The notes under the pieces are model-generated. The model was not told where the DNA came from. It made no database searches and was given only the letters and a program-made list of their open reading frames with translations. This document shows, in pieces, positions 9,862 to 17,019 of a stretch of 64,000 bases of DNA (its first letter is position 1; the number at the start of each line of letters is the position of its first letter). Made by a program: the position numbers and the translations under genes. The stretch lies in the NCBI RefSeq assembly GCF_037023745.1, contig NZ_CP146101.1, positions 5,014,001 through 5,078,000 of the forward strand. The letters are read 5' to 3'. The DNA comes from Streptomyces sp. SCSIO 30461. Lineage in GTDB: Bacteria > Actinomycetota > Actinomycetes > Streptomycetales > Streptomycetaceae.

Positions 9862-10578
9862 ATGGCGCAGACGGAACAGTTCGCAGCACATGCCGAGCTC
9901 TCGCGCGGACCCGGTGATCCCTCGATCGGCCCGGTGGTGGAACGGATGCGCGCACTGTCCTGCCACTGGCCGGAGCGGGATGGGGTCGCGGTGTTCAACC
10001 GGGTCTATCTGACGGTCAGCGAGGCACTGGGGCGGCGTATCGACCGCGGGGAGTTCCCCGACCGGCGTTCCGCCGTCACGCTGGGCGTTCTCTTCGCCGA
10101 GCGCTATCTGGATGCCGTGGAGAAGGCCGCGACGGGAGCCCGGCCACCGGCCTGCTGGCGCCCGCTGTTCCAGTACCGGCGCCATCCCGGTGTACGACCG
10201 CTGCAGTTCGCGCTGGCCGGGATCAACGCCCATATCGGGCACGATCTGGCGCTCGCCGTGGTGGACACCTGCCGTACGCTCGGCTGCGAACCGGAGCGCC
10301 TGGAGGTGGCGTTCGATCGCGTGGGCGAGATCCTCACACTGCTGGAGGAGCGCATCCGTGAAGATCTGATGCCTGGACCCGATCTGCTGGAGATCGCCGA
10401 TCCCGTGACTCATCTGCTGGGCTCATGGAGCCTGGAGCGGGCCAGGGACGGAGCATGGTCGGCGGCCCGACTGCTGTGGGGTGTCAGGGGACTCCCGGAT
10501 CTGGCAGAGGAGTTCACCGAACGGCTGGACTCGGCTGTCGGGCTGGTCGGTCGCTGCCTGCTGACTCCGTGGCCGTGA
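9862..10578 (+). CDS. DUF5995 family protein
   Basis: This 238-residue soluble protein is mostly helical. It has the features of DUF5995: an N-terminal RM segment, the run FNRVYLTVSEALG near residue 47, the LFAERYLDAV helix, and the central FQYRRHPGVRPLQFALAGINAHIGHDLALAVV, in which Asn and His residues are conserved. The family function is unknown. It is transcribed away from the GH6 gene, 75 bases off, and converges on davB. No signal peptide or membrane segment is seen. Confidence 0.8.
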   Translation: MAQTEQFAAHAELSRGPGDPSIGPVVERMRALSCHWPERDGVAVFNRVYLTVSEALGRRIDRGEFPDRRSAVTLGVLFAERYLDAVEKAATGARPPACWRPLFQYRRHPGVRPLQFALAGINAHIGHDLALAVVDTCRTLGCEPERLEVAFDRVGEILTLLEERIREDLMPGPDLLEIADPVTHLLGSWSLERARDGAWSAARLLWGVRGLPDLAEEFTERLDSAVGLVGRCLLTPWP

Positions 10579-10614
10579 CGCGACGGCGACCCGGCACGCG
10601 GGCGTGGAAACGGG

Positions 10615-10649
10615 GCCGCCGCCGGCCGGGGTGTCCGGTCGGCGGCGGC
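10615..10649. terminator. Hairpin between convergent genes
   Basis: A 13-base stem with one mismatch (GCCGCCGCCGGCC against GGTCGGCGGCGGC) and a 9-base loop lies between the DUF5995 gene and davB. It can serve both strands. Confidence 0.5.
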
Positions 10650-10734
10650 TCAGGGGGACCGCCCGGGGCCGACCGGGTCACGGTCGGCGGCGGGGGTTCA
10701 TCCACAGGGGGCACGGCCCCGGGCGGTGGAAGGT

Positions 10735-12438
10735 TCAGTCCTCCGGCAGTTCCACCGGAGCGATCCCGTCGAATACGTCGCCGGGTCCGGGGTTGGTGGC
10801 GTCCGTGGCGCCGCCGAAGTGGTGCATCACGCCCCACACCGCGTTGAGCGCCGTCTGCACCGCGCCCTCGGCCCAGCCGGCCGTCCACGAGATGTCGTCA
10901 CCCGCCAGGAAGATGCCGCGCTTGTCGGCGGGCAGCCGGTCCTGCATGAAGTGGGTGAACAGCCGCCGCTGGTAGCGGTAGTGGCCCGGCAGGTTGGCCT
11001 TGAACGCGCCCATGAAGTAGGGCTCGTTCTCCCAGGACACGGTCACCGGATTGCCGATGATGTGCTTGCGGATGTCGACGTTCGGGTAGATCTCGCCGAG
11101 CGACTTGAGCATGACCTCCATACGCTCGTTCGCGGGGAGCGGCAGCCACTTGAGGCTGTCGTCGCACCACGTGTACGAGAGGCAGATGACGGCCGGCTTG
11201 TCGGGGCCGTCGTCCAGCAGGTAGGTACCGCGGGTCATCCGGTCGGTGAGCGTCATCGACATGACATCGCGGCCGGTGCTCTCGTCCTTGTCCAGCCAGA
11301 ACGGCCGGTCGACCGGGACGAACAGCTTGGATGACTCCATGTAGTGGGTCCGCTCCATCGCCGTCCAGTGGTCGATGGGGAAGAGCGAGTCATCGCAGTC
11401 GATCTTTGACAGCAGCATCCAGGACTGCGCGGTGAAGATCGCCGCCTGGTAGCTGCGGATGTCGCCGGAGGAGTCGGTGACGACGATCCGGTTGCCCGCG
11501 ACACGGTGCAGTCGGGTCACGGCAGGGCGCGGGTCGCCCTCGTGCAGCGACTTCAGGGAGGTGCCCAGCGGCCAGTGCGTGATCTTCCGGGGCTCGCGGT
11601 CCCAGAGGCGCAGCGGCAGCTGCTGGGAGCCGCCGACGATGCCGCGGTGGTGGTCGTCGGCCTCGGTGTAGACGACCCGCAGGATCTCCAGGATGGAGTT
11701 GGGGAAGTCGGTGTCCCAGCCGCCGGTGCCGAAGCCGACCTGTCCGAAGATCTCACGGTGACGGAAGGACTTGAACGCATCGGAGTCGCAGAGGAAGCCG
11801 TAGAACGTCTGGTTGTCGAGCTTCTCGACCAGCTTCGCCCAGATCTCGCGGATGCGCGGCACATCGCGCTCGCGCATGGCGCGGTTCATGTCGGAGAAGT
11901 CGGCGCCCTCCTCCAGGCAGGCGTTCCACGCGTTCATGACGTCGCGGTAGACCTGCGGGAGGTCGTCGATCGTCTCCGCGTAGTGGGACTCGCCCTTGAG
12001 GTCGACGACGGTCGACGGGGTCGCCTCGGCCAGCGGGTTGGGGAACGGCTGGGTCTTCAGGCCGACCAGGTCGATGTAGTGCTGGAGCGCTGTGGAGGAG
12101 GGCGGGAAGCGCATGGCGCCCATCTCGGCGGTGAGCTCCTCGCCGCCCTGGGCGGCGACACCGTCGAAACCGACCGTGCGCAGCCGTCCGCCGATCTGGT
12201 CCGCCTCGTAGACGACCGGCTTGAGCCCCATCTTCATCAGCTCGTACGCGGCGATGATGCCGGAGAGCCCGCCGCCGATGACCGCGACCTCGGCGCCGTG
12301 CTCGGTCGCCGGTATCTGACCGAGACCCGCCGGGTGGGCGAGGAAGTCGTCGTACGCGTAGGGGAAGTCCGGCCCGAACATGGTGATGGGCGGCCGGGCC
12401 TCGGAGTGCGGGACGGCAGTGGGCACCGTGGACGTCAT
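10735..12438 (-). CDS. davB: L-lysine 2-monooxygenase, DavB-type flavoenzyme
   Basis: This 567-residue flavin amine oxidase has a Rossmann FAD site (VAVIGGGLSG, 51-60, then VVYEADQIGGRLRT). It matches the lysine 2-monooxygenase subgroup end to end from memory: the start MFGPDFPYAYDDFLAHPAGLG, the MRFPPSSTA segment, the VGFGTGGWDTDFPNS segment and the C-terminal GIFLAGDDISWT with NHFGG-like VMHHFGG. DavB decarboxylates lysine oxidatively to 5-aminovaleramide. The gene directly follows a DavA-type amidase (41-base gap, same strand), which strongly supports the call. A related tryptophan or phenylalanine 2-monooxygenase is the main alternative. There is no signal peptide, so it should be cytosolic. 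Confidence 0.85.
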   Translation of the reverse strand: MTSTVPTAVPHSEARPPITMFGPDFPYAYDDFLAHPAGLGQIPATEHGAEVAVIGGGLSGIIAAYELMKMGLKPVVYEADQIGGRLRTVGFDGVAAQGGEELTAEMGAMRFPPSSTALQHYIDLVGLKTQPFPNPLAEATPSTVVDLKGESHYAETIDDLPQVYRDVMNAWNACLEEGADFSDMNRAMRERDVPRIREIWAKLVEKLDNQTFYGFLCDSDAFKSFRHREIFGQVGFGTGGWDTDFPNSILEILRVVYTEADDHHRGIVGGSQQLPLRLWDREPRKITHWPLGTSLKSLHEGDPRPAVTRLHRVAGNRIVVTDSSGDIRSYQAAIFTAQSWMLLSKIDCDDSLFPIDHWTAMERTHYMESSKLFVPVDRPFWLDKDESTGRDVMSMTLTDRMTRGTYLLDDGPDKPAVICLSYTWCDDSLKWLPLPANERMEVMLKSLGEIYPNVDIRKHIIGNPVTVSWENEPYFMGAFKANLPGHYRYQRRLFTHFMQDRLPADKRGIFLAGDDISWTAGWAEGAVQTALNAVWGVMHHFGGATDATNPGPGDVFDGIAPVELPED

Positions 12439-12479
12439 GAGGTGTTGCTCCTGGTGTGGCGGGGGCGGGGCGGCAGGTC

Positions 12480-13280
12480 TCAGCGGGTGAGCGACCCGTA
12501 CAGGCCGGGGTGGCGGTCGCTCAGATACGGGTTGGCCGCCCGGGATGCGGCGAGGAAGTCCGGGTCGGCGTCGGCGAGCACCAGTTCGTCGCCGTGGCCG
12601 GCGCGGGTCCGGGCGATTCCGTCGGGCCCGGCCAGGCAGCTCAGCCCGGCGAAGTCGAACTCGCCCTCGGGGCCGGTGCGGTTGGCGTACGCGATGTACA
12701 GCTGGCTTTCGAAGGCGCGGACCGGGAGCAGATTCTCGGCGACGAACCGGAAGGGGTTCATCAGCGCGGTCGGCACGAGCAGCAGCTCGGTCCCGGCGAG
12801 CGCGTGGGCCCGAACGTTCTCGGGGAACTCGACGTCGTAGCAGATCAGCAGGCCGACACGGAGGCCGCCGAGCTCGGCCTGGACGACCGGCTCGTCACCG
12901 GCCGTGAACCACTCCTGCTCGAAGCAGCCGAAGAGATGGGTCTTGCGGTAGTTCGCGAGGCGGGCGCCGTCGGGGCCGATCAGCTGCGCCGCGTTGTAGA
13001 CCTGCTCGCCGTCGCGCTCCGGATAGCCGTAGACGACGGCGATCCCGTGGCGGCGGGCGATCCCGGCGACCGCCTGGGCGGATGCGCCGTCGGCGGTCTC
13101 CGCGAGGCGGTGGATGCCGTCGCCGATGGCGTAGCCGGTGAGGAACATCTCGGGGCTGACCAGCAGCCCGGCGCCGGAGGCCGCGGCGGCTGCGGCATGG
13201 GCGTCGAGGATCTCGAGGTTCTTCGCGATGTCGCCGGGAGTTCCGGAGCTCTGGAGCAGGGCGGTGCGCAGCGGCGGCAT
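12480..13280 (-). CDS. davA: Nitrilase-superfamily amidase, probable 5-aminopentanamidase
   Basis: This 266-residue C-N hydrolase has the full catalytic triad: E44 in SPEMFLTGY, K113 in NYRKTHLFG and C147 in LLICYDVEFPEN. The length and partner fit DavA, which turns 5-aminovaleramide into 5-aminovalerate and ammonia in lysine breakdown. It is the first gene of a davA-davB operon. Upstream lie three TTGCG repeats at 13380-13440 that also occur before the permease. Without the davB neighbour one could only call a short-chain amidase, so the substrate rests on context. Confidence 0.82.
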   Translation of the reverse strand: MPPLRTALLQSSGTPGDIAKNLEILDAHAAAAAASGAGLLVSPEMFLTGYAIGDGIHRLAETADGASAQAVAGIARRHGIAVVYGYPERDGEQVYNAAQLIGPDGARLANYRKTHLFGCFEQEWFTAGDEPVVQAELGGLRVGLLICYDVEFPENVRAHALAGTELLLVPTALMNPFRFVAENLLPVRAFESQLYIAYANRTGPEGEFDFAGLSCLAGPDGIARTRAGHGDELVLADADPDFLAASRAANPYLSDRHPGLYGSLTR

Positions 13281-13377
13281 GGACGACCTTCGGAGACGGT
13301 TGGACCGGGTGTCGTGACGACTGTCGGGGCGACGTCAAAACGGTACGTTCCGGCGCTCTGCCCGGACAAGGCGCCAC

Positions 13378-13440
13378 CGTTGCGTTCCGAGTGTCGATCC
13401 GTTGCGCACATGACCCGTCCCGCGACGATTCGTTGCGCAC
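13378..13440. promoter_or_regulatory. Three-copy TTGCG array upstream of davA
   Basis: TTGCG starts at 13380, 13402 and 13433. The last two sit in near-identical 14-mers, GAT(C/T)CGTTGCGCAC. The spacing of 22 and 31 bases almost equals that of the array before the permease. The array lies 100-160 bases before the davA start. A minus-strand TTGACG near 13335 could be the -35 element, which would put the array in an activator position. Confidence 0.5.
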
Positions 13441-13754
13441 GGGCTCATCCGCCGGATGTACCGGTCTCCCCGCCGGTCGGCGGAGGCGGCCGGGCGAAGG
13501 TGAAGGTGGACTGTCTGGTGACCGGGGGCAAGGTGGCGCTGGTGACGGGAGTCGTCACCGCCAGCGACGCCCCCTTCAAGGGCAAGCGGGTCGGCGTCAC
13601 CGTCCACGACCAGGGGAGGAACGACCGTCTGGGCTTTTCCTGGATCGGGGACGGCGATGCCGCGGATGTGCCCAGGTGCCTCAGCTCGGCACCGTTCGAG
13701 ACCGTCGGAAGGGGCACCGGTGACTTCACGGTCGTGCCGTGGCATCCGGAGTAA
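13410..13754 (+). pseudogene. Remnant of a small repetin-like secreted protein
   Basis: The last 85 residues (KVDCLVTGGKVALVTGVVT, then GKRVGVTVHDQGRNDRLGFSWIGD and GTGDFTVVPWHPE) look like the C-terminal part of a family of small secreted Streptomyces proteins with a conserved DFTVVP ending. The signal peptide and N-terminal part are missing, and the 30 residues upstream are of non-family, Arg- and Pro-rich composition. No ribosome site precedes the ATG at 13410, so this is probably a truncated gene. It lies over the davA promoter region in antisense. Confidence 0.5.
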
Positions 13755-13788
13755 CCCGCGGAGCTGGGCCTTCCCCGGCGGCGTGCGA

Positions 13789-14244
13789 TCAGCCGGGCGA
13801 GCCGGACGAGAACCGCCTGAGCAGCGGGGACAGGACGAGCACGGACTTGGTTCGCTCGACGAACGGCTCGCCCGCGATCCGCTCCAGCACGCGCTCGAAG
13901 TGGCGCATGTCGGAGGCGAAGACCTGGACGATCGCGTCCGCCTCGCCGGTGACGGTGGAGGCGGACGCGACTTCCGGGTAGCGCTCGAGACCGCGCTGGA
14001 TGGTCTCGGGCGAAGTGTTGCCGCGTGCGTAGATCTCGATGAAGCCCTCGGTCTCCCAGCCGAGCGCTGCCGGGTCCACTCGGACCGTGAATCCGGTGAT
14101 GGCGCCATCGGCCCGGAGCCTGTCCACGCGCCGCTTGACGGCGGGCGCGGACAGGCCGACCAGCGAACCGATGTCGGCGTAGGAACGGCGGGCGTCCTCG
14201 GCGAGGGCGTGGACGATGCGTTCGTCGAGATCGTTCAGTCGCAC
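13789..14244 (-). CDS. Lrp/AsnC-family transcriptional regulator
   Basis: This 151-residue protein has an N-terminal winged HTH (LNDLDERIVHALAEDARRSYADIGSLVG, then VKRRVDRL) and a C-terminal RAM/ACT-like ligand domain (about 65-145) that binds amino acids in this family. The GTG at 14244 puts the HTH at the usual place, six residues in. It lies 10 bases behind the amino-acid permease and is likely co-transcribed with it. It may control the permease and the davAB operon through their shared repeat array, with lysine as a plausible effector. That is inference. Confidence 0.92.
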   Translation of the reverse strand: MRLNDLDERIVHALAEDARRSYADIGSLVGLSAPAVKRRVDRLRADGAITGFTVRVDPAALGWETEGFIEIYARGNTSPETIQRGLERYPEVASASTVTGEADAIVQVFASDMRHFERVLERIAGEPFVERTKSVLVLSPLLRRFSSGSPG

Positions 14245-14254
14245 GGGGGGTGGA

Positions 14255-15727
14255 TCACTTCTCTGCTGTAGCCAACCGGGATCGGCGAAGGCCGTACACG
14301 AAGTAGAACACGAGCCCGGCGACCATCCAGCCACCGAACCACAGCCAGGTGATACCGGGCAGGTTGTACATCATGTACGCGCAGAAGAGGAAGCCCAGGA
14401 TCGGGGTGACCGGGAAGAGCATCACCTTGAAGGTGCGGTTCATCTCGGGACGCGTGTAGCGCAGGATGATCACAGCCACGTTGACCAGGGCGAAAGCGAA
14501 GAGCGTGCCGATGCTGGTGGCATTGGCGAGCTGGCCGAGCGGAATGAACGCGGCGAGCGCACCGCAGAACACCGAGACGATCGCGGTGTTGGCGCGCGGG
14601 GCGCCGGTCTTGGCGTCGACCTTGGCGAGCACCTTGGGTGCCAGACCGTCGCGGGCCATCGCGAACAGGATGCGGGTCTGTCCGTACAGCACGGCGAAGA
14701 CCACGCTGGCGATGGCCACGACCGCGCCCGCGGCGAGCACGATGCCCCAGAAGCTCTGGCCGGTGACGTCCTTCATGATCTGGGCGAGCGCCGCGTCGGT
14801 GCCCTCGAAGTCCTGCCACGGCATGGCGCCGACGGCGACCAGGGCGACGAGGCAGTAGAGCACCGTCACGATCAGCAGCGAGAGCATGATCGCGCGTGGC
14901 AGGTCCCTCTTGGGGTTCTTCGCCTCCTCACCCGCGGTGGAGGCGGCGTCGAAGCCGATGTACGAGAAGAACAAGGTGGCCGCGGCAGCGCTGATGCCGG
15001 TGACGCCCAGTGGGGCGAGCGGGGCGTAGTTGCCCGCCTTGATACCCATGAAGCCGATGCCGATGAAGAGCAGCAGCGTGACGATCTTCACGCCGACCAT
15101 GATCGAGTTGATGCGGGCGCTCTCCTTGGCGCCGCCCATCAGGAACGCCATGGCGAGCAGCACCACGATCAGCGCGGGCAGGTTGACGAAACCTCCCTCG
15201 CCGATGGGCGCGGAGATCGAGCCGGGGATCGTGACGCCCATCGTGCCGTCGAGCAGCTCGTTGAGGTACTCGCCCCAGCCGACCGCGACGGCGGCGACCG
15301 AGACGCCGTACTCCAGGACCAGGCACCAGCCACAGATCCAGGCGACGAGTTCGCCCATGGTGGCGTAGGCGTACGAGTACGAAGAGCCCGACACCGGTAT
15401 GGAGCCGGCGAGCTCGGCGTACGAGAGCGCCGAGAAGAGGGCGGTCAGACCGGCGAGGACGAACGAGATCGCGACGGCGGGCCCGGCCAGCGGGGTGGCC
15501 TCGCCGAGGACGACGAAGATGCCGGTACCGAGCGTGGCACCGATGCTGATCATGGTCAGCTGCCACATGGTGAGCGAGCGGCGGAGGCTTCCGCCCTCAC
15601 CTTGGCCGCCCTCGGCGACCAGTGTCTCCACGGGCTTGCGCCGCATGAGACGGGCGCCGAGTCCGGGCTTGGGCCCCGTCGCGCCCTGCTGAGGGGTGAC
15701 GGGCGGCGCTGTGCCGTGGTCCAACAC
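14255..15727 (-). CDS. APC-superfamily amino-acid permease (cationic type)
   Basis: This 490-residue protein has about 12 membrane helices. The first, after a 50-residue cytoplasmic leader, holds the APC motif ISIGATLGTGIFVVLGEA. The loop SYAELAGSIPVSGSSYSYAYATMGE is typical of the CAT (cationic amino acid transporter) branch, which imports Lys, Arg or other amino acids by exchange or proton symport. The GTG at 15727 has a GGAG site. It forms an operon with the Lrp regulator, next to the lysine catabolic davAB genes, so lysine is a reasonable guess for the substrate. Confidence 0.9.
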   Translation of the reverse strand: MLDHGTAPPVTPQQGATGPKPGLGARLMRRKPVETLVAEGGQGEGGSLRRSLTMWQLTMISIGATLGTGIFVVLGEATPLAGPAVAISFVLAGLTALFSALSYAELAGSIPVSGSSYSYAYATMGELVAWICGWCLVLEYGVSVAAVAVGWGEYLNELLDGTMGVTIPGSISAPIGEGGFVNLPALIVVLLAMAFLMGGAKESARINSIMVGVKIVTLLLFIGIGFMGIKAGNYAPLAPLGVTGISAAAATLFFSYIGFDAASTAGEEAKNPKRDLPRAIMLSLLIVTVLYCLVALVAVGAMPWQDFEGTDAALAQIMKDVTGQSFWGIVLAAGAVVAIASVVFAVLYGQTRILFAMARDGLAPKVLAKVDAKTGAPRANTAIVSVFCGALAAFIPLGQLANATSIGTLFAFALVNVAVIILRYTRPEMNRTFKVMLFPVTPILGFLFCAYMMYNLPGITWLWFGGWMVAGLVFYFVYGLRRSRLATAEK

Positions 15728-16190
15728 TGGGGAGGCTCCTTATCGCTGCCTGACGAGCAGCGGCGACCACGGCATGCCCTCGCGAGTCCACGTCGTTCAC
15801 CGGATTCGCTCAGGTGAACGCGGGCAGGGCTGGGGCCCTGATCGGGGGGATCGCCGAGCAGACGGTCCCCGCCAAACTCCACGTACAGCCTGCGACCTTA
15901 CGAGGTGAGCGTTCCGAACGGAAATGCACGAGCTTTGCGCATATGCGAATGATCATTGCGTGATCGGATGGCTCGCGGAGGAACGTTGCGCGGGCACGCA
16001 AAGGCCTTCCGAAAACCGCTCGCGGCGGCCGTGTGCGCCGGAGTGGTCGGCTCGACGGCCTGTCCGCGCCCGCCGTGGAACGGAGCCCGACACCGGGCGT
16101 CGGTGCCTCCTCGCCGCCTACCGCTGACGGCCCTGCTGACCCGCCTACCGCGCTGCCGACGACGCCGTCACGGCACCACGTACCAGCGGC
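15728..16190. other. Intergenic region with permease promoter
   Basis: This 463-base gap separates cvnC1 from the permease. It holds the three-copy TTGCG array and an AT-richer patch near 15935-15965, unusual for this genome. I see no cvnD gene or fragment, which would be expected behind cvnC. Confidence 0.6.
15934..15991. promoter_or_regulatory. Three-copy TTGCG array upstream of the permease
   Basis: TTGCG starts at 15935, 15956 and 15986. The first lies in the near-palindrome TTTGCGCATATGCGAA, with a perfect CGCATATGCG core at 15938-15947. The second is in GATCATTGCGTGATC, and the third is CGTTGCGC, as in the davA array. The spacing is 21 and 30 bases. The array is about 210-260 bases before the permease start. 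Confidence 0.5.
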
Positions 16191-16565
16191 TCAGAGCTCC
16201 CGCAGCCGGTCGACGATCTCCCGCAGCAGTGTCGGGTCGTGCCGGTCACGCGGGACCGAAGGCGCCGAGACACGCACGAGTCCCGCCTCGACCAGGTCGG
16301 CGAGCAGCACCCGCACGACGGTGAGCGGCAGATCGGCGTCGGCAGCGACCTCGGCGACCGGGCGCTGCCCCCGGCGCACCAGATCGAGCAGCGAGGTGCG
16401 GGCGTGGTCGAGCGCGGACACCGGCCCGTCATCATCCTGCTCGACGGCCGCGACCTGCGACATCATGTCGATGTGGTGCTCTGCGGCAGGACGCGTCCGA
16501 CCCCGGGTGACGGTATAGGGGCGCACCATCGACCCGGTCTCGTCCTCGTACCAGTGGTCACTCAC
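16191..16565 (-). CDS. cvnC: Conservon protein CvnC (DUF742)
   Basis: This 124-residue DUF742 protein has the family start SMVRPYTVTRGRTRP and a C-terminal winged-helix-like part (VAEVAADADLPLTVVRVLLADLVEAGLV). In conservons CvnC works with the CvnA sensor, the CvnB roadblock protein and the CvnD GTPase in a membrane-linked complex. Here it follows cvnB by four bases and is the last gene, as no cvnD comes after it. The GTG start at 16565 is used. Confidence 0.92.
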   Translation of the reverse strand: MSDHWYEDETGSMVRPYTVTRGRTRPAAEHHIDMMSQVAAVEQDDDGPVSALDHARTSLLDLVRRGQRPVAEVAADADLPLTVVRVLLADLVEAGLVRVSAPSVPRDRHDPTLLREIVDRLREL

Positions 16566-16569
16566 AGGA

Positions 16570-17019
16570 TCAGGCGTCGGTGGCCTCGGGCAGAGCCCGC
16601 GCGGGCACGGCCATATGCCGGCCCACCCGCCTGACCAGCAGGGTCATCTCGTGGGCCAGCTGGCCGACGTCGGTCTCGATGTCGGAGAGCACGGCGAGGC
16701 GGCTCCCGTCACCGGCCGGCGTGACGAACAGATAGGCGTCATCGAGCATGACCATGGTCTGCCTCACCTTGCCCGCCCCGAAACGGTCCCCCGTCTCCTT
16801 CGCCAGGCTGTGGAAGCCGGCGCAGACGGCGGACAGATGCTCGATGTCACGCTTGGGCATCCCACGGGACGCGCAGGTGACCAGCCCGTCCGAGGTCAGC
16901 AGCACGGCCTGGCGGACGTGGTCGGTCCTGGCCACCAACTCGTCCAGCAGCCAGCCGAGATCGCCCGCAGGGGTCTGCGCACCCGGCTCGTGCTCCACGC
17001 CGTTCCTGGGGTCAATCAT
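16570..17019 (-). CDS. cvnB: Conservon protein CvnB (roadblock/LC7)
   Basis: This 149-residue protein has the roadblock/LC7 core DLGWLLDELVARTDHVRQAVLLTSDGLV and the later ESD-like segment DAYLFVTPAGDGSRLAVLSD. Such domains bind small GTPases and in conservons may act on CvnD. The ATG at 17019 lies inside the last codons of cvnA (8-base overlap), so the two are translationally coupled. A longer open frame upstream is only the shadow of cvnA. Confidence 0.92.
   Translation of the reverse strand: MIDPRNGVEHEPGAQTPAGDLGWLLDELVARTDHVRQAVLLTSDGLVTCASRGMPKRDIEHLSAVCAGFHSLAKETGDRFGAGKVRQTMVMLDDAYLFVTPAGDGSRLAVLSDIETDVGQLAHEMTLLVRRVGRHMAVPARALPEATDA

Noticed and set aside
15728..16190. A hidden cvnD gene completing the first conservon
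   Set aside because: No P-loop (GxxxxGKT) or TPGQ motif appears in any frame of this gap.
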